Origin: Telopea speciosissima
Lineage: Eukaryota > Streptophyta > Magnoliopsida > Proteales > Proteaceae
Reading direction: 5' to 3'
Length of the DNA: 64,000 nucleotides
NCBI RefSeq assembly: GCF_018873765.1
Contig: NC_057925.1
Location: 7,017,568 to 7,081,567 of the forward strand
Shown: one piece after another, positions 34,968 through 47,203 of the stretch
How positions within the stretch are numbered: position 1 is the stretch's first letter
How the letters are laid out: each line of letters begins with the position of its first letter
Notes under the pieces: generated by a model
Told to the model about the DNA's origin: nothing
Databases searched by the model: none
What the model saw: only the letters and a program-made list of their open reading frames with translations
Made by a program: the position numbers and the translations under genes

Positions 34968-36908
34968 CGCCCCCGCAAGTTCAAGGGTGGCTGAACCTTG
35001 AGCTTGGTACTGAGATGACTGAACCGCTGTCGTGATAGAGCTTTGGTTAAGATATCTGCGATTTGATCCTTGGTGGAGATGAAGCGAACATCAAGATCAC
35101 CTTTAGCAACTTTATCCCGGACAAAGTGGAAATCAATTTCCACATGTTTGGTGCGAGCATGGAACACCGGGTTCATTGTTAAGTAGGTTGCCCCTACATT
35201 ATCGCACCATAGAACTGGTGCAGTAGACATGTAAATCCCTAGTTCATACAATAGAGATTGTAGCCAGGTAAGCTCTGCTGCTGCGTTTGCCACAGCCCTG
35301 TATTCGGATTCGGTGCTGGAGCGTGCAATCGTGTTCTGTTTGCGTGAGCTCCAGGAGATTAGGTTCGTGCCATGGTAGATTGCATAACCACCAGTTGACT
35401 TTCTGTCATCAGGGCAGCCGGCCCAGTCAGCATCAGAGAAGGCATAGAGTTGTAGAGTCTGCTGAGGCTGAAAGTATAACCCATGATTTATGGTAGATTT
35501 TAGGTAGCGTAAGATCCGTTTAACGGCGGACCAATGATCAGTAGTGGGTTTGTGCATAAACTGGCACACCTTATTGACGGCAAAGGCTATGTCTGGCCGA
35601 GTCAGTGTTGCATATTGTAGACCCCCTACAACACTGCGATAAAGAGTTGGATCATCCATGGGTGTTCCTGCTGCCTTCGATAGAGAATGAGTGGTGGCTA
35701 TTGGTGTAGCAATCGGTTTACACCCAGTCATGTTAGTTCGATCAAGAAGATCAAGAATGTACCATTTTTTAGAGAGGTACAGCCCATTAGCTTGTCTAGC
35801 TACACTGAGGCCCAAGAAGTAGTGAAGTTGGCGTAGGTCCTTGATGGCAAAGGTGTCGGCAAGCTTATCAAGAAAGCGTGCAATAAATCTGTTATTGTTA
35901 CCTGTGAGGACAATATCATCAACATAGACCAATAAGAACAATGTGATGCCAGTAGAGCTGTATATGAACAATGACGTATCAGTTTTGGAACCCCGGAAGC
36001 CAAAATCCTGTAGAAACGAACTGAGCCGTTCAAACCAGGCCTGTGGGGCCTGCTTAAGACCATAGATGGATTTGTGGAGTCGACAGACATGATTAGGGTG
36101 TTGTAAATCTGTAAAGCCTGGTGGTTGGGCCATGTACACCTCCTCTTGTAATACACCATGTAAAAAGGCGTTCTGAACATCAAGTTGCCGGATTGCCCAT
36201 GTCACACCCCCATCCCTGAACCACGGGGAATGCAACCAGAGCATACCAATACGCTCTCTAATCACCAGAATCACTAATGCAGTACCCAAGACTAACTCAT
36301 TCACAACGACAAATAATAGGTAAAAGGAAAGGATTAATATTAATAACATCAGAGTTAGCAGAAACTAGGTGATAGCATATAAAATATTGTATATTCAAAT
36401 TTACCCCTTCATATCAATGGATTCTAATCAGGATCTATGTATTATCACTGTTTAATAAATAAACTTATCAAGAAAGGAATAAAAGAATACACCTTTGAAT
36501 CAGAAAATAGTTTATCAAAGTGTAACAAAAGATCGCCACCAGCCAAGAATCACTGTTCCCTCGTGGAACACATCTCACAGTAGCACTCCGGTCCATGATC
36601 CTCATACTCCGAAGTCCACCACTCTTCATGACCTTCTTCAGGAGTCTTGAACTCCATACCGTCCTGCTCGAATGTACCTGCATCAACTAAAAAAAATATG
36701 TTTCCTCGAGGAGTGAGCTCCAACTGAGCCCAATGAGTGGCTAAGCCACACAAGCATACACAATAATAATAATGAATGGGGTTGACTGCAAACCATACAT
36801 GATGGACGGATACCAAGGTGTTCCATACCACCAAGGTAGACCGTACATCACATACAATTTACAATCATGCTACATGAATGAATGATGATGTATAGTTTTA
36901 TTGTTATC

Positions 36909-37552
36909 CACCTAACACACGACTAAGTCAGGTATAGTACTATAGCAACACCTTAGGTAGTATCCCCGACATCGGTACCATAAACGGATGGTATACCTGC
37001 GATGACAAACCCGAGTCGCGCTGGAAGCCTGTCGTACCGGTCTCCACCAAGAAATATACATAAACCCCCAAGTCAAATCCCGTCCTGGCGTTCGGCCCAA
37101 AATACGGTTGGCGCCCGAACTTCCCGGATGGGTATACCCGAATAACGGTCGGAACCCATAGATTTGACCAACACCTAACCCCCTGTCGGTAAGGGTTATA
37201 GTACTGGGTAAACATTTTTCCTAGCCAATCCACCTAACACACAACTAAGTCAGGTATAGTACTATAGCAACACCTTAGGTAGCATCCCCGACATCGGTAC
37301 CATAAACGGATGGTATACCGACGATGACAAACCCGAGTCGCACTGGGAGCCTGCCGTACCGGTCTCCACCAAGAGATATACTCAAACCCCTAAGTCAAAT
37401 CCCGTCCTGGCGTTCGGCCCAAAATACGGTTGGTGCCCGAACTTCCAGAGTGGGTATACCCGAATAACGGTCGGAACCCACAGATTTGATCGACACTTAA
37501 CCCCCTGTCGGTAAGGGTCATAGTACTGGGTAAACATTTATCCTAGCTAGCA
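36909..37552. repeat. 322-bp tandem duplication within E1
   Basis: The unit starting CCACCTAACACAC recurs after 322 bp with scattered differences (GACTAAGTCA against AACTAAGTCA and others). E2 has one related unit near 43286-43550 (CCACCTAACA..., AACCCCTGTTGGTAAGGGTC), so the doubling is specific to E1 or has been lost in E2. Confidence 0.9.
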
Positions 37553-38312
37553 TTCACCTATTGTATAAGTGAGGTACGCATGTGCATAGGCCAGAGGCCG
37601 AGTCCATAGATACCGAAATACGGTCGGCCGGCTATCCTCTCGCTTCTCTAGCCCATACGTACGTATACAAGTACGAGATGTGAATACCGAAGGTAGTCGG
37701 TCGGTCACCATCCCGTTTCCACCTAATGCAATTTACAACTCTAATGCAATTTCAAGTACGGCAATCTCAAGCCCAGCACCCACCGGCACTTGGATCCCGC
37801 TTCCGAAAGCCCTAGATCTACATGCCATGAGTAAGTCCATATTATGGAATCCCCAGGTCCAGCACCAACCGACACCCGAGTCCCATAACTAAATCCAATA
37901 CCATTCGCACCATAGTGCAATAAAATAAATAATATCGCAAGACAAGAATGTAAAGTCCTATCAACATCTAAACATTTATATCGTCCTATATCTTACCAAT
38001 AATTATATATTATAGCACACATGCATGAATGGCATTCGCAAGACACGACACACAAACATTCCATAAATTAAGACGTTTGCTTAACTCACTCACCTTGATT
38101 CTCAGTCAATCGTCAGTACGGAGCTCTTCGAATCGGCGTTCGATGCCAAGTACACTGTCCCACGTACTAATACGCCCCCAAGCTGGGTCAGTCAACCTAA
38201 AGAGAGTGTACAACGTGGGGAGAGATTAGTGCCTTAGGGCTAGAAGAGTTGGGCCCCATAAGTTATCAAACAAGGCTAAAATAGGGGACCAGCACATACA
38301 AGAAGGCTATAT

Positions 38313-38560
38313 CATGTGCCTGTCCATGTGCCTGTCCCCTCTCGGACTTTCCCACCGCAGATCTAGGTTCTCGGGACTGGCACTTGCATGTGTTTGTCCA
38401 TGTGCCTGTCCCTCTCGGACCTCGCACCGGCAGATCTTTCTCAGGGACTGGCACTTGCATGTGCCTGTCCATGTGTCTGTCCCTCTCGGACTTCTCACCG
38501 GCAGATCTAGTTTCTCAGGGACTGACACTTGCATGTGCCTGTCCACGTGCCAGTCTTGCT
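38313..38560. repeat. minisatellite in E1, units of about 71-74 bp
   Basis: Units begin CATGTGCCTGTCC at 38313, 38387, 38458 and 38532 and contain CCCTCTCGGAC and GGCAGATCT. The fourth is partial. E2 has a different tandem repeat (period 83 bp, GTCGGATGC..., 44138 and 44221) at the corresponding place. Confidence 0.9.
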
Positions 38561-39041
38561 GTTCATGCCATTCCGAGAATGGTTTTGCAGCCCAAAGTCT
38601 GGGGCTAAAATGGGGTATTCTTAGGGGTTTTTAGGGGTCTCTTTGGCCATGAGAACAACCCCAACCAAGGTGCCATAGCACACACCCAACATGGGTTTGT
38701 AAACCCCATGATTGATTAGGTTTTCCTCCATTAAAATACATATGGAAAGGAAACTCATGGGTTTGGGTATTGGGGTTTTGAAAGGGCCGTTAATCAATGT
38801 TATTTAACAACCCACAAACCACACATCTATGGTCTTCCATGAGGGTTGGTGAAACCCATAAATGGAGGTGAATCCCCAACTTAGGGTTCATAAATGGAGA
38901 AAGGGTGAAAGGGGGTTCAAGGTAGGATTAGGTGTCTTTATAACTAAGCTTCAAAGATTAGTCATTAATAGCCTTTCCATTAGGGTAGATGAAGCATTCA
39001 TGACTCATAATTCCAAACCCTAGGTCTATAAATTAGGAAGT

Positions 39042-39190
39042 GAGAGAGAGAGAGAGAGAGAGAGAGAATGCTCACCAATGTAGGAGAGCAAGCTTGGGTT
39101 CCACCTCTCTTCCTTCTTCTTCTTCTTCCTTCTTCCTTCTTCTTCTTCTTCTTTTTCTTCTTCTTTTTCTTCTTCTTCTTTCTTTCCTTC
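39042..39190. repeat. (AG)n and CTT-rich low-complexity tract in E1
   Basis: About 13 AG units at 39042-39068 are followed by a CTT/CCTT-rich pyrimidine tract to about 39190. An open frame of Lys and Glu on the minus strand is an artefact of this tract. E2 has a similar pyrimidine tract near 44690-44755. Confidence 0.85.
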
Positions 39191-42170
39191 TCTCCTTTCC
39201 TCTCCACGATTTAGGTCTTCTATTGTGAGGTGAATAGTAGACTGACCCCTATTTACCTCACTTTAGTCTTAAGTCATGTTTGGTTGTCTTAGGTCCTTAG
39301 GTCCATTTGCTTAGGAGCTTGTTTGGTTAGATATAAGCCCAAGGTCTAGTTTAAGTCATTGGGCCATTGGATCCACTTGGGCCCATGTCCTAAGTTCTAG
39401 TTACAAATAGAAAGAGGCTAAGCTCCTAAGCCCAAGCCTATTCTAGTTCTTATGCTTATTAATGGTCATGCATAGGCATGAATTAGTCGGATAGTAACTT
39501 ACTCCCAGTCATCGCTAAGTGGATAAGGGCGATTCAGGTGCGGGCCCCACGGATCCCCATCATAAGGGAATTCCAAGAATATGTTTTCGTGGACGATTTT
39601 CCCCCTGTCTCTGACGATGGATCTTTCCTCGAGGACTTCCCCTGTTTCGCGGTCGACAATCTTGTGTGATGGCTTGAGTATTATGACCCACAGTTCGCGA
39701 GTGTACTCCACTCCCGGTTCTACACAAAAGGTTCAAACCAGACCGGTGGTCAGATCGGGTTTCAAATCGGGTTTTGGGCACGGATTTAACAGCCCACCCC
39801 TTTGAAATAGCCAAAGATAAAATAAGCCGAATTGTAGTTGGTTTGACAACAGGACTGAAGGTCTCTGCGTAATCCGACCCTCTTGTTGATGGAATCCTTT
39901 TGCCACTAAGCGAGTTTTAAAGCGCTCGATAGTCCCATCACCGATCTTTTACCTCAGACACCCATTTGCACCCTACTACATTCATCTTAGGGTGGTGGGG
40001 AACTAGAGTCCAGGTTCCATTACGGATGAGGGCATTAAATTCGGTGTCCATTGCATGACGCCAATTAGGGTCCTTAGAGGCATGTGTATAACACGTTGGT
40101 TCCATAGAATGTGCCACGGATTCGGTTAGGAGAGATATTGGTATGGGATGCTTGGTGGTGAGAAGTATCTTTGGTCGTCTGGTGCCATCCAGGGTTCGAG
40201 TTACCATAGGATGGCTTTGAACCTCCAGAGGTGGCTGAGCCGAAGATGAAGATGGTGGTGGAGATTGGGTAGCCAAGGGTGAGTAGTCCATGGAAGTGTT
40301 GTTTGTAGGAAGAGTAAGGGCAGTATTGGTGTGTGTTGGCTCTATGGTTGCATTAGATGGAGTTGGGTGAATTAATGGAGCAGCATTAGATGTATCTTTG
40401 TGGTGATATAGGAATTGTTGTACCGGCTCGGAGTGGAGCCTTGAGATGTCACGGAAAATAGAGGAAGTAGTGGTGGAGGGCCAAGTATGGATGAGGGAGG
40501 AGTGGGTGGTTCAACCTTATCCGCAGCCTCTTTAAATGGAAACCAATCCTCATCAAAAACAACATGCCGAGATATGATAATTGCCCTTGTGCGCATATTT
40601 AAGCAAGTGTACCCCCTGTGTCTGGAGTTGTATCCAAGAAAGACATGAAGCTCAGAGCGGTAATCAAGCTTATGCTTGTTGAATGGCCTAAGTAGTGGGT
40701 ATCAGGCAGCCCCAAAGACCCTCAAGGTCAGGTAGTCCGGTTGGGTCCCAAATAACTTGAATAAAGGACAAGTATTCCCAAGCACAACAGTAGGTAATCT
40801 GTTAATTAGAAACACAGCAGTAGTAAACCCATTTAGCTCTTTAATTTATTGGTTGTCTTTGTTCCCTAACCGCATATCACATGGGATTTTAGCTTGGTAT
40901 ATATTGTATGATATCTACATATATATCTGCCCTTTCCGAAATCTCGACCGGGTGAGCTCTGCATTGAGAACTCTCCTTTTGTTTTTCCGTATCATATGAT
41001 ATGTGAAAGGGGACAAAATATTTAAGGAAAAAGGCTGGGTATGCTAGCGGTATATCATAAACTAGCACCCTATGTGTGTATCGCTCTCTTTATCATTAGA
41101 ACAGTCAACAAGAACCTATGCGGATTTGATCATCTCCTTGCCATAACTCATATATGGATCTACATTTTACTGGTTTAAATTTGAAGAAAACAATCTTTTT
41201 CTTTAGGTGTCAATAATCAGCCCAAACTGATTGGACCGATCGAAACCGGAATTGAACTCCTTGTCAGTTCGGTTTCAATCCAATTCAACTGAAGTAAGAT
41301 AAGAGATTGAACCAAATTGAACTGATAGCTATCGGCTTCGGTTTGGGTTATACAAACTGACCAGTTTATTGATCCTATTTTAATCTGAAGTAATATATGC
41401 AAAAATTTTGAAAAAATTGATGGAAAACCGAACCAGATACCTATACCTTTTTTCCATGAGTTTAAGTTAACACTCAACAGTGATAGTGGCATTAATTAGA
41501 ATACCCACTGGAATGGTTTAGTGAGAAGTGATCATCAAGTTGGGGGTACGATGTTTTGTATTCCGTCACGGCGTCACATGGGTTTGTGGGCTGATTCCAA
41601 AAGGACGTTAAAAGGCCATAGGGCCCGAGGTCCGAAGGAATCGGCCCACTCTATGTTTTATCTTTGCTATTGAGGGCTCAACGAACTAGAGGTGCATGGT
41701 GGGGGTTAGGGGGGGCGCTGGGCGGCAATACTGAGATTATTTTTGGGGGGCTATATGGGTATTTCGATAATGTGTCTATGTGGGTTTTACTAAATTTTAT
41801 ATTGAAGGTTCATTCTCTGTAATGTGAGAGAAGCATGAGGACGAGTACCTTTAACCCTATTCTCCATTGATGGTGAAATGGATGTCATTTTTTTTTTTTT
41901 ATAATAATAAAAAATAAATATATTAACACATAAAATTTACATTGCCCATTTACAACAAAATGTTTTGGAGGACGATTTTCCCCCTGTCTCTGACGATGGA
42001 TCTTTCCTCGATGACTTCCCCTGTTTCGCGGTCGACAATCTTGTGTGATGGCTTGAGTATTATGACCCACAGTTCGTGAGTGTACTCCACTCCCGGTTCT
42101 ACACAAAAGGTTCAAACCAGACCGGTGGTCAGATCGGGTTTCAAATCGGGTTTTGGGCACGGATTTAACA

Positions 42171-45100
42171 GCCCACCCCTTTGAAATAGCCAAAGATAAA
42201 ATAAGCCGAATTGTAGTTGGTTTGACAACAGGACTGAAGGTCTCTGCGTAATCCAGACCCTCTTGTTGATGGAATCCTTTTGCCACTAAGCGAGCTTTAA
42301 AGCGCTCGATAGTCCCATCAGCCAGTCTTTTTACCCTGTACACCCATTTGCACCCTACTACATTCATCTTAGGGTGGTGGGGAACTAGAGTCCAGGTTCC
42401 ATTACGGATGAGGGCATTAAATTCGGTGTCCATTGCATGACGCCAATTAGGGTCCTTAGAGGCATGTGTATAACACGTTGGTTCCATAGAATGTGCCACG
42501 GATTCGGTTAGGAGAGATATTGGTATGGGATGCTTGGTGGTGAGAAGTATCTTTGGTCGTCTGGTGCCATCCAGGGTTCGAGTTACCATAGGATGGCTTT
42601 GAACCTCCAGAGGTGGCTGAGCCGAAGATGAAGATGGTGGTGGAGATTGGGTAGCCAAGGGTTGTCACGCCCCTATTCCAGACAAGGAATATAATATCAT
42701 ATAAAGGGTGACTAGGACGACGCGTGTCATCCTACTAAACCGCCCGGATCACTGACACAGTGTCCCAACGCACAGTCATATCCAATATTAACACAATGTA
42801 ACATTAGAATGCAGAAAAGAGGAATATTACATTCCAAGGATCAGTAGTATTGCGGAAGCGTATAAATCGAATAGTTACAAGACGTTCAAAGCTAGATGAT
42901 AAATACAGTAATTAGTTACATTTCCAATGATCATCTAATAACTATCAAAAATGGTATTACAGTAAGTATTTCACCATAGGCCTTAGCCTCAAAAGTAATC
43001 AAAAAGGGATCGAGTCCCGAATATCCTCACGGCCCGTAGGCACAATCATCGCAAGGACACCCGTCGCCATGTTCCTCAAACACGGCCTCCGGTTCCTCCT
43101 CACCGATCTCATCGTATCCCGAGGGCTGAACTCCAAGTCCCGCGAGATATCCGTCACCTGCACCATAATCTAAAAAAATGTGCGCACGAGGGGGTTAGCT
43201 CCACTGAGCCAGTGAGGGGATGGGAATGCACAAACACGCAATTCACATAGTCCAATGATGCATGCACATGTTAAGTCCATTTTTCCACCTAACAAACAAC
43301 TAAGTCAATGGCATATGCTCATCGTGACAACTCGGGAGACACTCGTGGGTCACTTAACTTATCGCCACAATGAAACCTCAATTGTCACGTGGGACCCACG
43401 CCGATCGAAGCCTCCAAGACCACTCGGTGGCGGCACTGATAACCAATACTACCATGATGGCCTCTCCCACCTCCACGTAATCCGGTGTATCGATTACCCA
43501 ACACCTAAACCCCTGTTGGTAAGGGTCGTAGCATAAGGGTGTGAAATCCTAGCCACAAATATACTACATGCAAGTCCTATCGTCCCGAGAGGTAATCCGG
43601 GCGCATCAACTTTTCATCTGGTTTAGTGCCCGGTTACCAGCACGGCACGGCGCATACAGTTCAACATGACATTCAACATAATTTCTTCATAAATGTTTAT
43701 AAAGTTCGAGGAGTCTCGCAGACCCACTCCACCGGCACCGAGACCCATCAAGATACAACATTATCAATCAACATTATAACAAATAGATATAAAATTATGC
43801 AATATGCGCACACATGCTTATTAATTATAATGAGTACATAATATATAGTGCAATAGTAATAACAAGCCCAAACAACCAAACCCACTCACAACGTATACGC
43901 CAAGCACCCAGTTTATCAGTTGTCGCCTCGATCAAGCAATAAGCCACAAAAGTGAATATTTTAACCTATACAAAGAGTGGAATAAGGTTAAACGAGCGAA
44001 AGGAACGGATCCCCAAAAGATCTCCCATAAACACTTAAGTATAAGGTTTCAGAGACGAAGTGGTTGCAGGAGTGGTTTCATGCCCAAATTCTGCAACCAC
44101 ATGTAAATCCTAGGAAACCGGGACAGTTTTAGTCAAGGTCGGATGCAGATGTGGTTTCAGAAAAACTGAATCCAAGTGTAAATCCGAGCTTCACAGGGGC
44201 TCAGGACAATTTTTGCCAAGGTCGGATGCGGATGTGGTTTTGAAAAATCAACGAAGTGTAAATCCGACCTTCACTGAATCCTTCTCGGGAAGGTAGTTTC
44301 AGGGGTTTCTTGCAGGTCTGAAATCACATGTAACCCTCACACCTTCAGGTCCAAAATCCGAAGGATTCCCCTCCAAGGACCCCATTTCAAGTGGTTTTTA
44401 AGGCACAAGGACTTCTAGAAAACTCTATCCTAAGCTCCTTAGGGTCCAACCTTAAATCCCCCCAAATGGCAATGAGAACCCTCACATTAGAGCTCATAAT
44501 GGAGTGAACTAACTCCACCATAGCTTGGCTTTAAAGCTCCATCTACTCCCTAGGTTCCAAGAGAGATCTAGGTCAATCTCTCCCATTACCCAACCCCTTT
44601 TTGAAACCCAAAATAGAAGAAGGAAGAAGCTTACCTACCCCCAAGATGAGAGCTCCACGATTTCTGCCCAAGAGATGGGGTCTCCACCTTCCTCCAAGCC
44701 TCTCTCTCCTTCCTCTTTCTCTTTCTCTCCTCTTTCTCTCCTCTTTCTCTCCTCCACGATTTAGGGTAGAAGAGGATGTTGAAGAAGAAGTAATGTTCTC
44801 TCCCCCTCCTCCTCTCTTTTATAATAAATGGGTATTTGGGGTACCTCAAGTCAAATGGGTCATGAGGCCTAATGGGTCAACCCATTAGTCCTATGTGGGT
44901 AAGTGGATGGAATAACCCACCATTGGGCCAATAGGTTAATTGGGCCTGCCCACAACCTTAATTAGGGAAAAGCCCATTCTTAGATGGGTTCATATGAGAT
45001 GGGTTTAAGTCCCCAATGTACTTCCTAAAGGTACGCGGGACCCGAACTTAAATTATTCCCTTCTCTCATGAAATAGCTCGAGCGGTTCCAGCCCGGACCC

Positions 45101-46075
45101 GCACTTCGAGGTTACCAAAGGAAAAATAATTAGTAAGACTTGAGGCTAGAACTTACCTTTTCCCCTGTCATGGTTTATTACCCATGACCCCGAACAGCTT
45201 CGCCACGGCAATGCTAAGCTCATCACCGAACGAAATATCCAGCTGAGGTGACGGTCCAGGATGCTCTCTCCTGAACTCCTCGCTTCCCGGGCTGGTACTT
45301 GGAGGGTAGTCGACGAAGTCGCCGTCAACGAACTTTCCCCACTGGCGGTTGAGGAATCTTTCCTCCACAGGCAATCCCGTGTTGTGGTCAACGATTTTGT
45401 AGCTAGGTTTGACCATCATGGAGAACAGGTCACCAGCATACATGGCAGCGGTATCTACACGTCACGAGAAGAAATGATATTTAATTATATCCCGGGGTAC
45501 GGGTATAACAAGGGTGAGTAGTCCATGGAAGTGTTGTTTGTAGGAAGAGTAAGGGCAGTATTGGTGTGTGTTGGCTCTATGGTTGCATTAGATGGAGTTG
45601 GGTGAATTAATGGAGCAGCATTAGATGTATGCTGTGGTGATATAGGAATTGTTGTACCAGGCGTCGGAGTGGAGCCTTGAGATGTCACGGAAAATAGAGG
45701 AAGTAGTGGTGGAGGGCCAAGTATGGATGAGGGAGGAGTGGGTGGTTCAACCTTATCCGCAGCCTCTTTAAATGGAAACCAATCCTCATCAAAAACAACA
45801 TGCCGAGATATGATAATTGCCCTTGTGCGCATATTTAAGCAAGTGTACCCCCTGTGTCTGGAGTTGTATCCAAGAAAGACATGAAGCTCAGAGCGGTAAT
45901 CAAGCTTATGCTTGTTGAATGGCCTAAGTAGTGGGTATCAGGCAGCCCCAAAGACCCTCAAGGTCAGGTAGTCCGGTTGGGTCCCAAATAACTTGAATAA
46001 AGGACAAGTATTCCCAAGCACAACAGTAGGTAATCTGTTAATTAGAAACACAGCAGTAGTAAACCCATTTAGCTC
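42171..46075 (-). mobile_element. second copy of the Copia-3 fragment, split by E2
   Basis: This repeats the 39792-40838 piece of Copia-3 (start of reverse transcriptase and end of integrase, minus strand) through the tandem duplication. It lies in two parts, 42171-42662 and 45511 to about 46075, on either side of E2. It is not an independent insertion: it carries the same end of E1 (41960-42170) at its side. Confidence 0.88.
42663..45510. mobile_element. E2: 2.85-kb TG...CA element related to E1
   Basis: It starts TGTCACGCCCC and ends GGGTATAACA, with target duplication AGGGT at 42658-42662 and 45511-45515; copy A of the tandem repeat shows the empty site. Layout parallels E1: a GAGCCAGTGAGGGG-like stretch near 43210, a CCACCTAACA block, an 83-bp tandem repeat, a pyrimidine tract ending CTCCACGATTTAGG, and two minus-strand protein-like blocks (near 45260-45443 with KPSYKIVDHNTG, and near 43032-43168 with EEHGDGCPCDDC). 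No gag-pol is seen. E1 and E2 are clearly diverged, so they are separate insertions of one family. Confidence 0.82.
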
Positions 46076-47203
46076 TTTAATTTATTGGTTGTCTTTGTTC
46101 CCTAACTGCATATCACATGGGATTTTAGCTTGGTATATATTGTATGATATCTACATATATATCTGCCCTTTCCGAAATCTCGCACTGGCAGGAGCTCTGT
46201 GCATTGAGAACTCTCCTTTTTGTTTTTCCGTATCATATGATATGTGAAAGGGGACAAAATATTTAAGGAAAAAGGCTGGGTATGCTAGCGGTATATCATA
46301 AACTAGCACCCTATGTGTGTATCGCTCTCTTTATCATTAGAACAGTCAACAAGAACCTATGCGGATTTGATCATCTCCTTGCCATAACTCATATATGGAT
46401 CTACATTTTACTGGTTTAAATTTGAAGAAAACAATCTTTTTCTTTAGGTGTCAATAATCAGCCCAAACTGATTGGACCGATCGAAACCGGAATTGAACTC
46501 CTTGTCAGTTCGGTTTCAATCCAATTCAACTGAAGTAAGATAAGAGATTGAACCAAATTGAACTGATAGCTATCGGCTTCGGTTTGGGTTATACAAACTG
46601 ACCAGTTTATTGATCCTATTTTAATCTGAAGTAATATATGCAAAAATTTTGAAAAAATTGATGGAAAACCGAACCAGATACCTATACCTTTTTTCCATTA
46701 GTTTAAGTTAACACTCAACAGTGATAGTGGCATTAATTAGAATACCCACTGGAATGGCTTAGTGAGAAGTGATCATCAAGTTGGGGGTACGATGTTTTGT
46801 ATTCCGTCACAGCGTCACATGGGTTTGTGGGCTGATTCCAAAAGGACGTTAAAAGGCCATAGGGCCCGAGGTCCGAAGGAATCGGCCCACTCTATGTTTT
46901 ATCTTTGCTATTGAGGGCTCAACGAACTAGAGGTGCATGGTGGGGGTTAGGGGGGGCGCTGGGCGGCAATACTGAGATTATTTTTGGGGGGCTATATGGG
47001 TATTTCGATAATGTGTCTATGTGGGTTTTACTAAATTTTATATTGAAGGTTCATTCTCTGTAATGTGAGAGAAGCATGAGGACGAGTACCTTTAACCCTA
47101 TTCTCCATTGATGGTGAAATGGATGTCATTTTTTTTTTTTATAATAATAAAAAATAAATATATTAACACATAAAATTTACATTGCCCATTTACAACAAAA
47201 TGT

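Larger units (their letters stand above)
36200..39791. mobile_element. E1: 3.6-kb TG...CA element of unknown family inside Copia-3
   Basis: It starts TGTCACACCCCC and ends GGATTTAACA, with the 5-bp target duplication GCCCA at 36195-36199 and 39792-39796. These hallmarks are those of an LTR or a small LTR-type element; no gag-pol is present, so a solo long LTR (Ty3/gypsy Tekay-like?) or a non-autonomous element is likely. Notable parts: a 322-bp tandem duplication, a minisatellite of about 73-bp units, a pyrimidine-rich tract ending CTCCACGATTTAGG, and two minus-strand blocks that resemble protein in E2 as well, one near 39560-39711 with KPSHKIVDRETG and one near 36550-36687 with EDHGPECYCEMC. 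Orientation is not settled. Confidence 0.8.
34521..40838 (-). mobile_element. Ty1/copia remnant (Copia-3), split by element E1
   Basis: A minus-strand fossil in two pieces, 34521-36199 and 39792 to about 40838, which belong together because the inserted element carries a GCCCA target duplication. Parts read from high to low coordinate: end of integrase (near 40.6-40.8 kb, FLGYNSRHRGYTCLN), start of reverse transcriptase (39.8-40.3 kb), remainder of reverse transcriptase (from 36.2 kb down, YVDDI), RNase H (about 35.0-35.4 kb), a purine tract and the 3' LTR. Gag, protease and most of integrase and the 5' LTR are missing, so it is truncated. Apart from the insertion, the remaining coding stretch is comparatively well preserved. 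Confidence 0.88.
39581..47200. repeat. 2.38-kb tandem duplication, second copy split by E2
   Basis: Copy A is 39581-41959 and copy B is 41960 to about 47200 minus the E2 insertion. The unit consists of the last 211 bp of E1, the Copia-3 piece, and about 1.1 kb of non-coding flank that includes a GGGGTTAGGGGGGGCGCTGG stretch. The shift is 2379 bp before E2. The junction has a short shared ATGTTTT, as expected from microhomology or slippage. The copies are very similar, with small clusters of differences. Confidence 0.92.

Noticed and set aside
38313-38560. Possible CRISPR-like array
   Set aside because: Units of about 73 bp are direct tandem repeats without unique spacers, in a plant genome; this is a minisatellite.
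38266-38634. Repetitive protein-like frames (units with CMCLS on one strand, DRHMQV on the other)
   Set aside because: They are translations of a minisatellite in E1, open on both strands because the unit is short and GC-rich.
38998-39228. Lys/Glu-rich and Leu/Phe-rich frames
   Set aside because: They come from the (AG)n and CTT tracts.
41200-41500. Possible hAT MITE starting TTAGGTGTCAATAATC, repeated near 46445
   Set aside because: The right end does not form a convincing inverted repeat with the left end; the second occurrence is explained by the tandem duplication.
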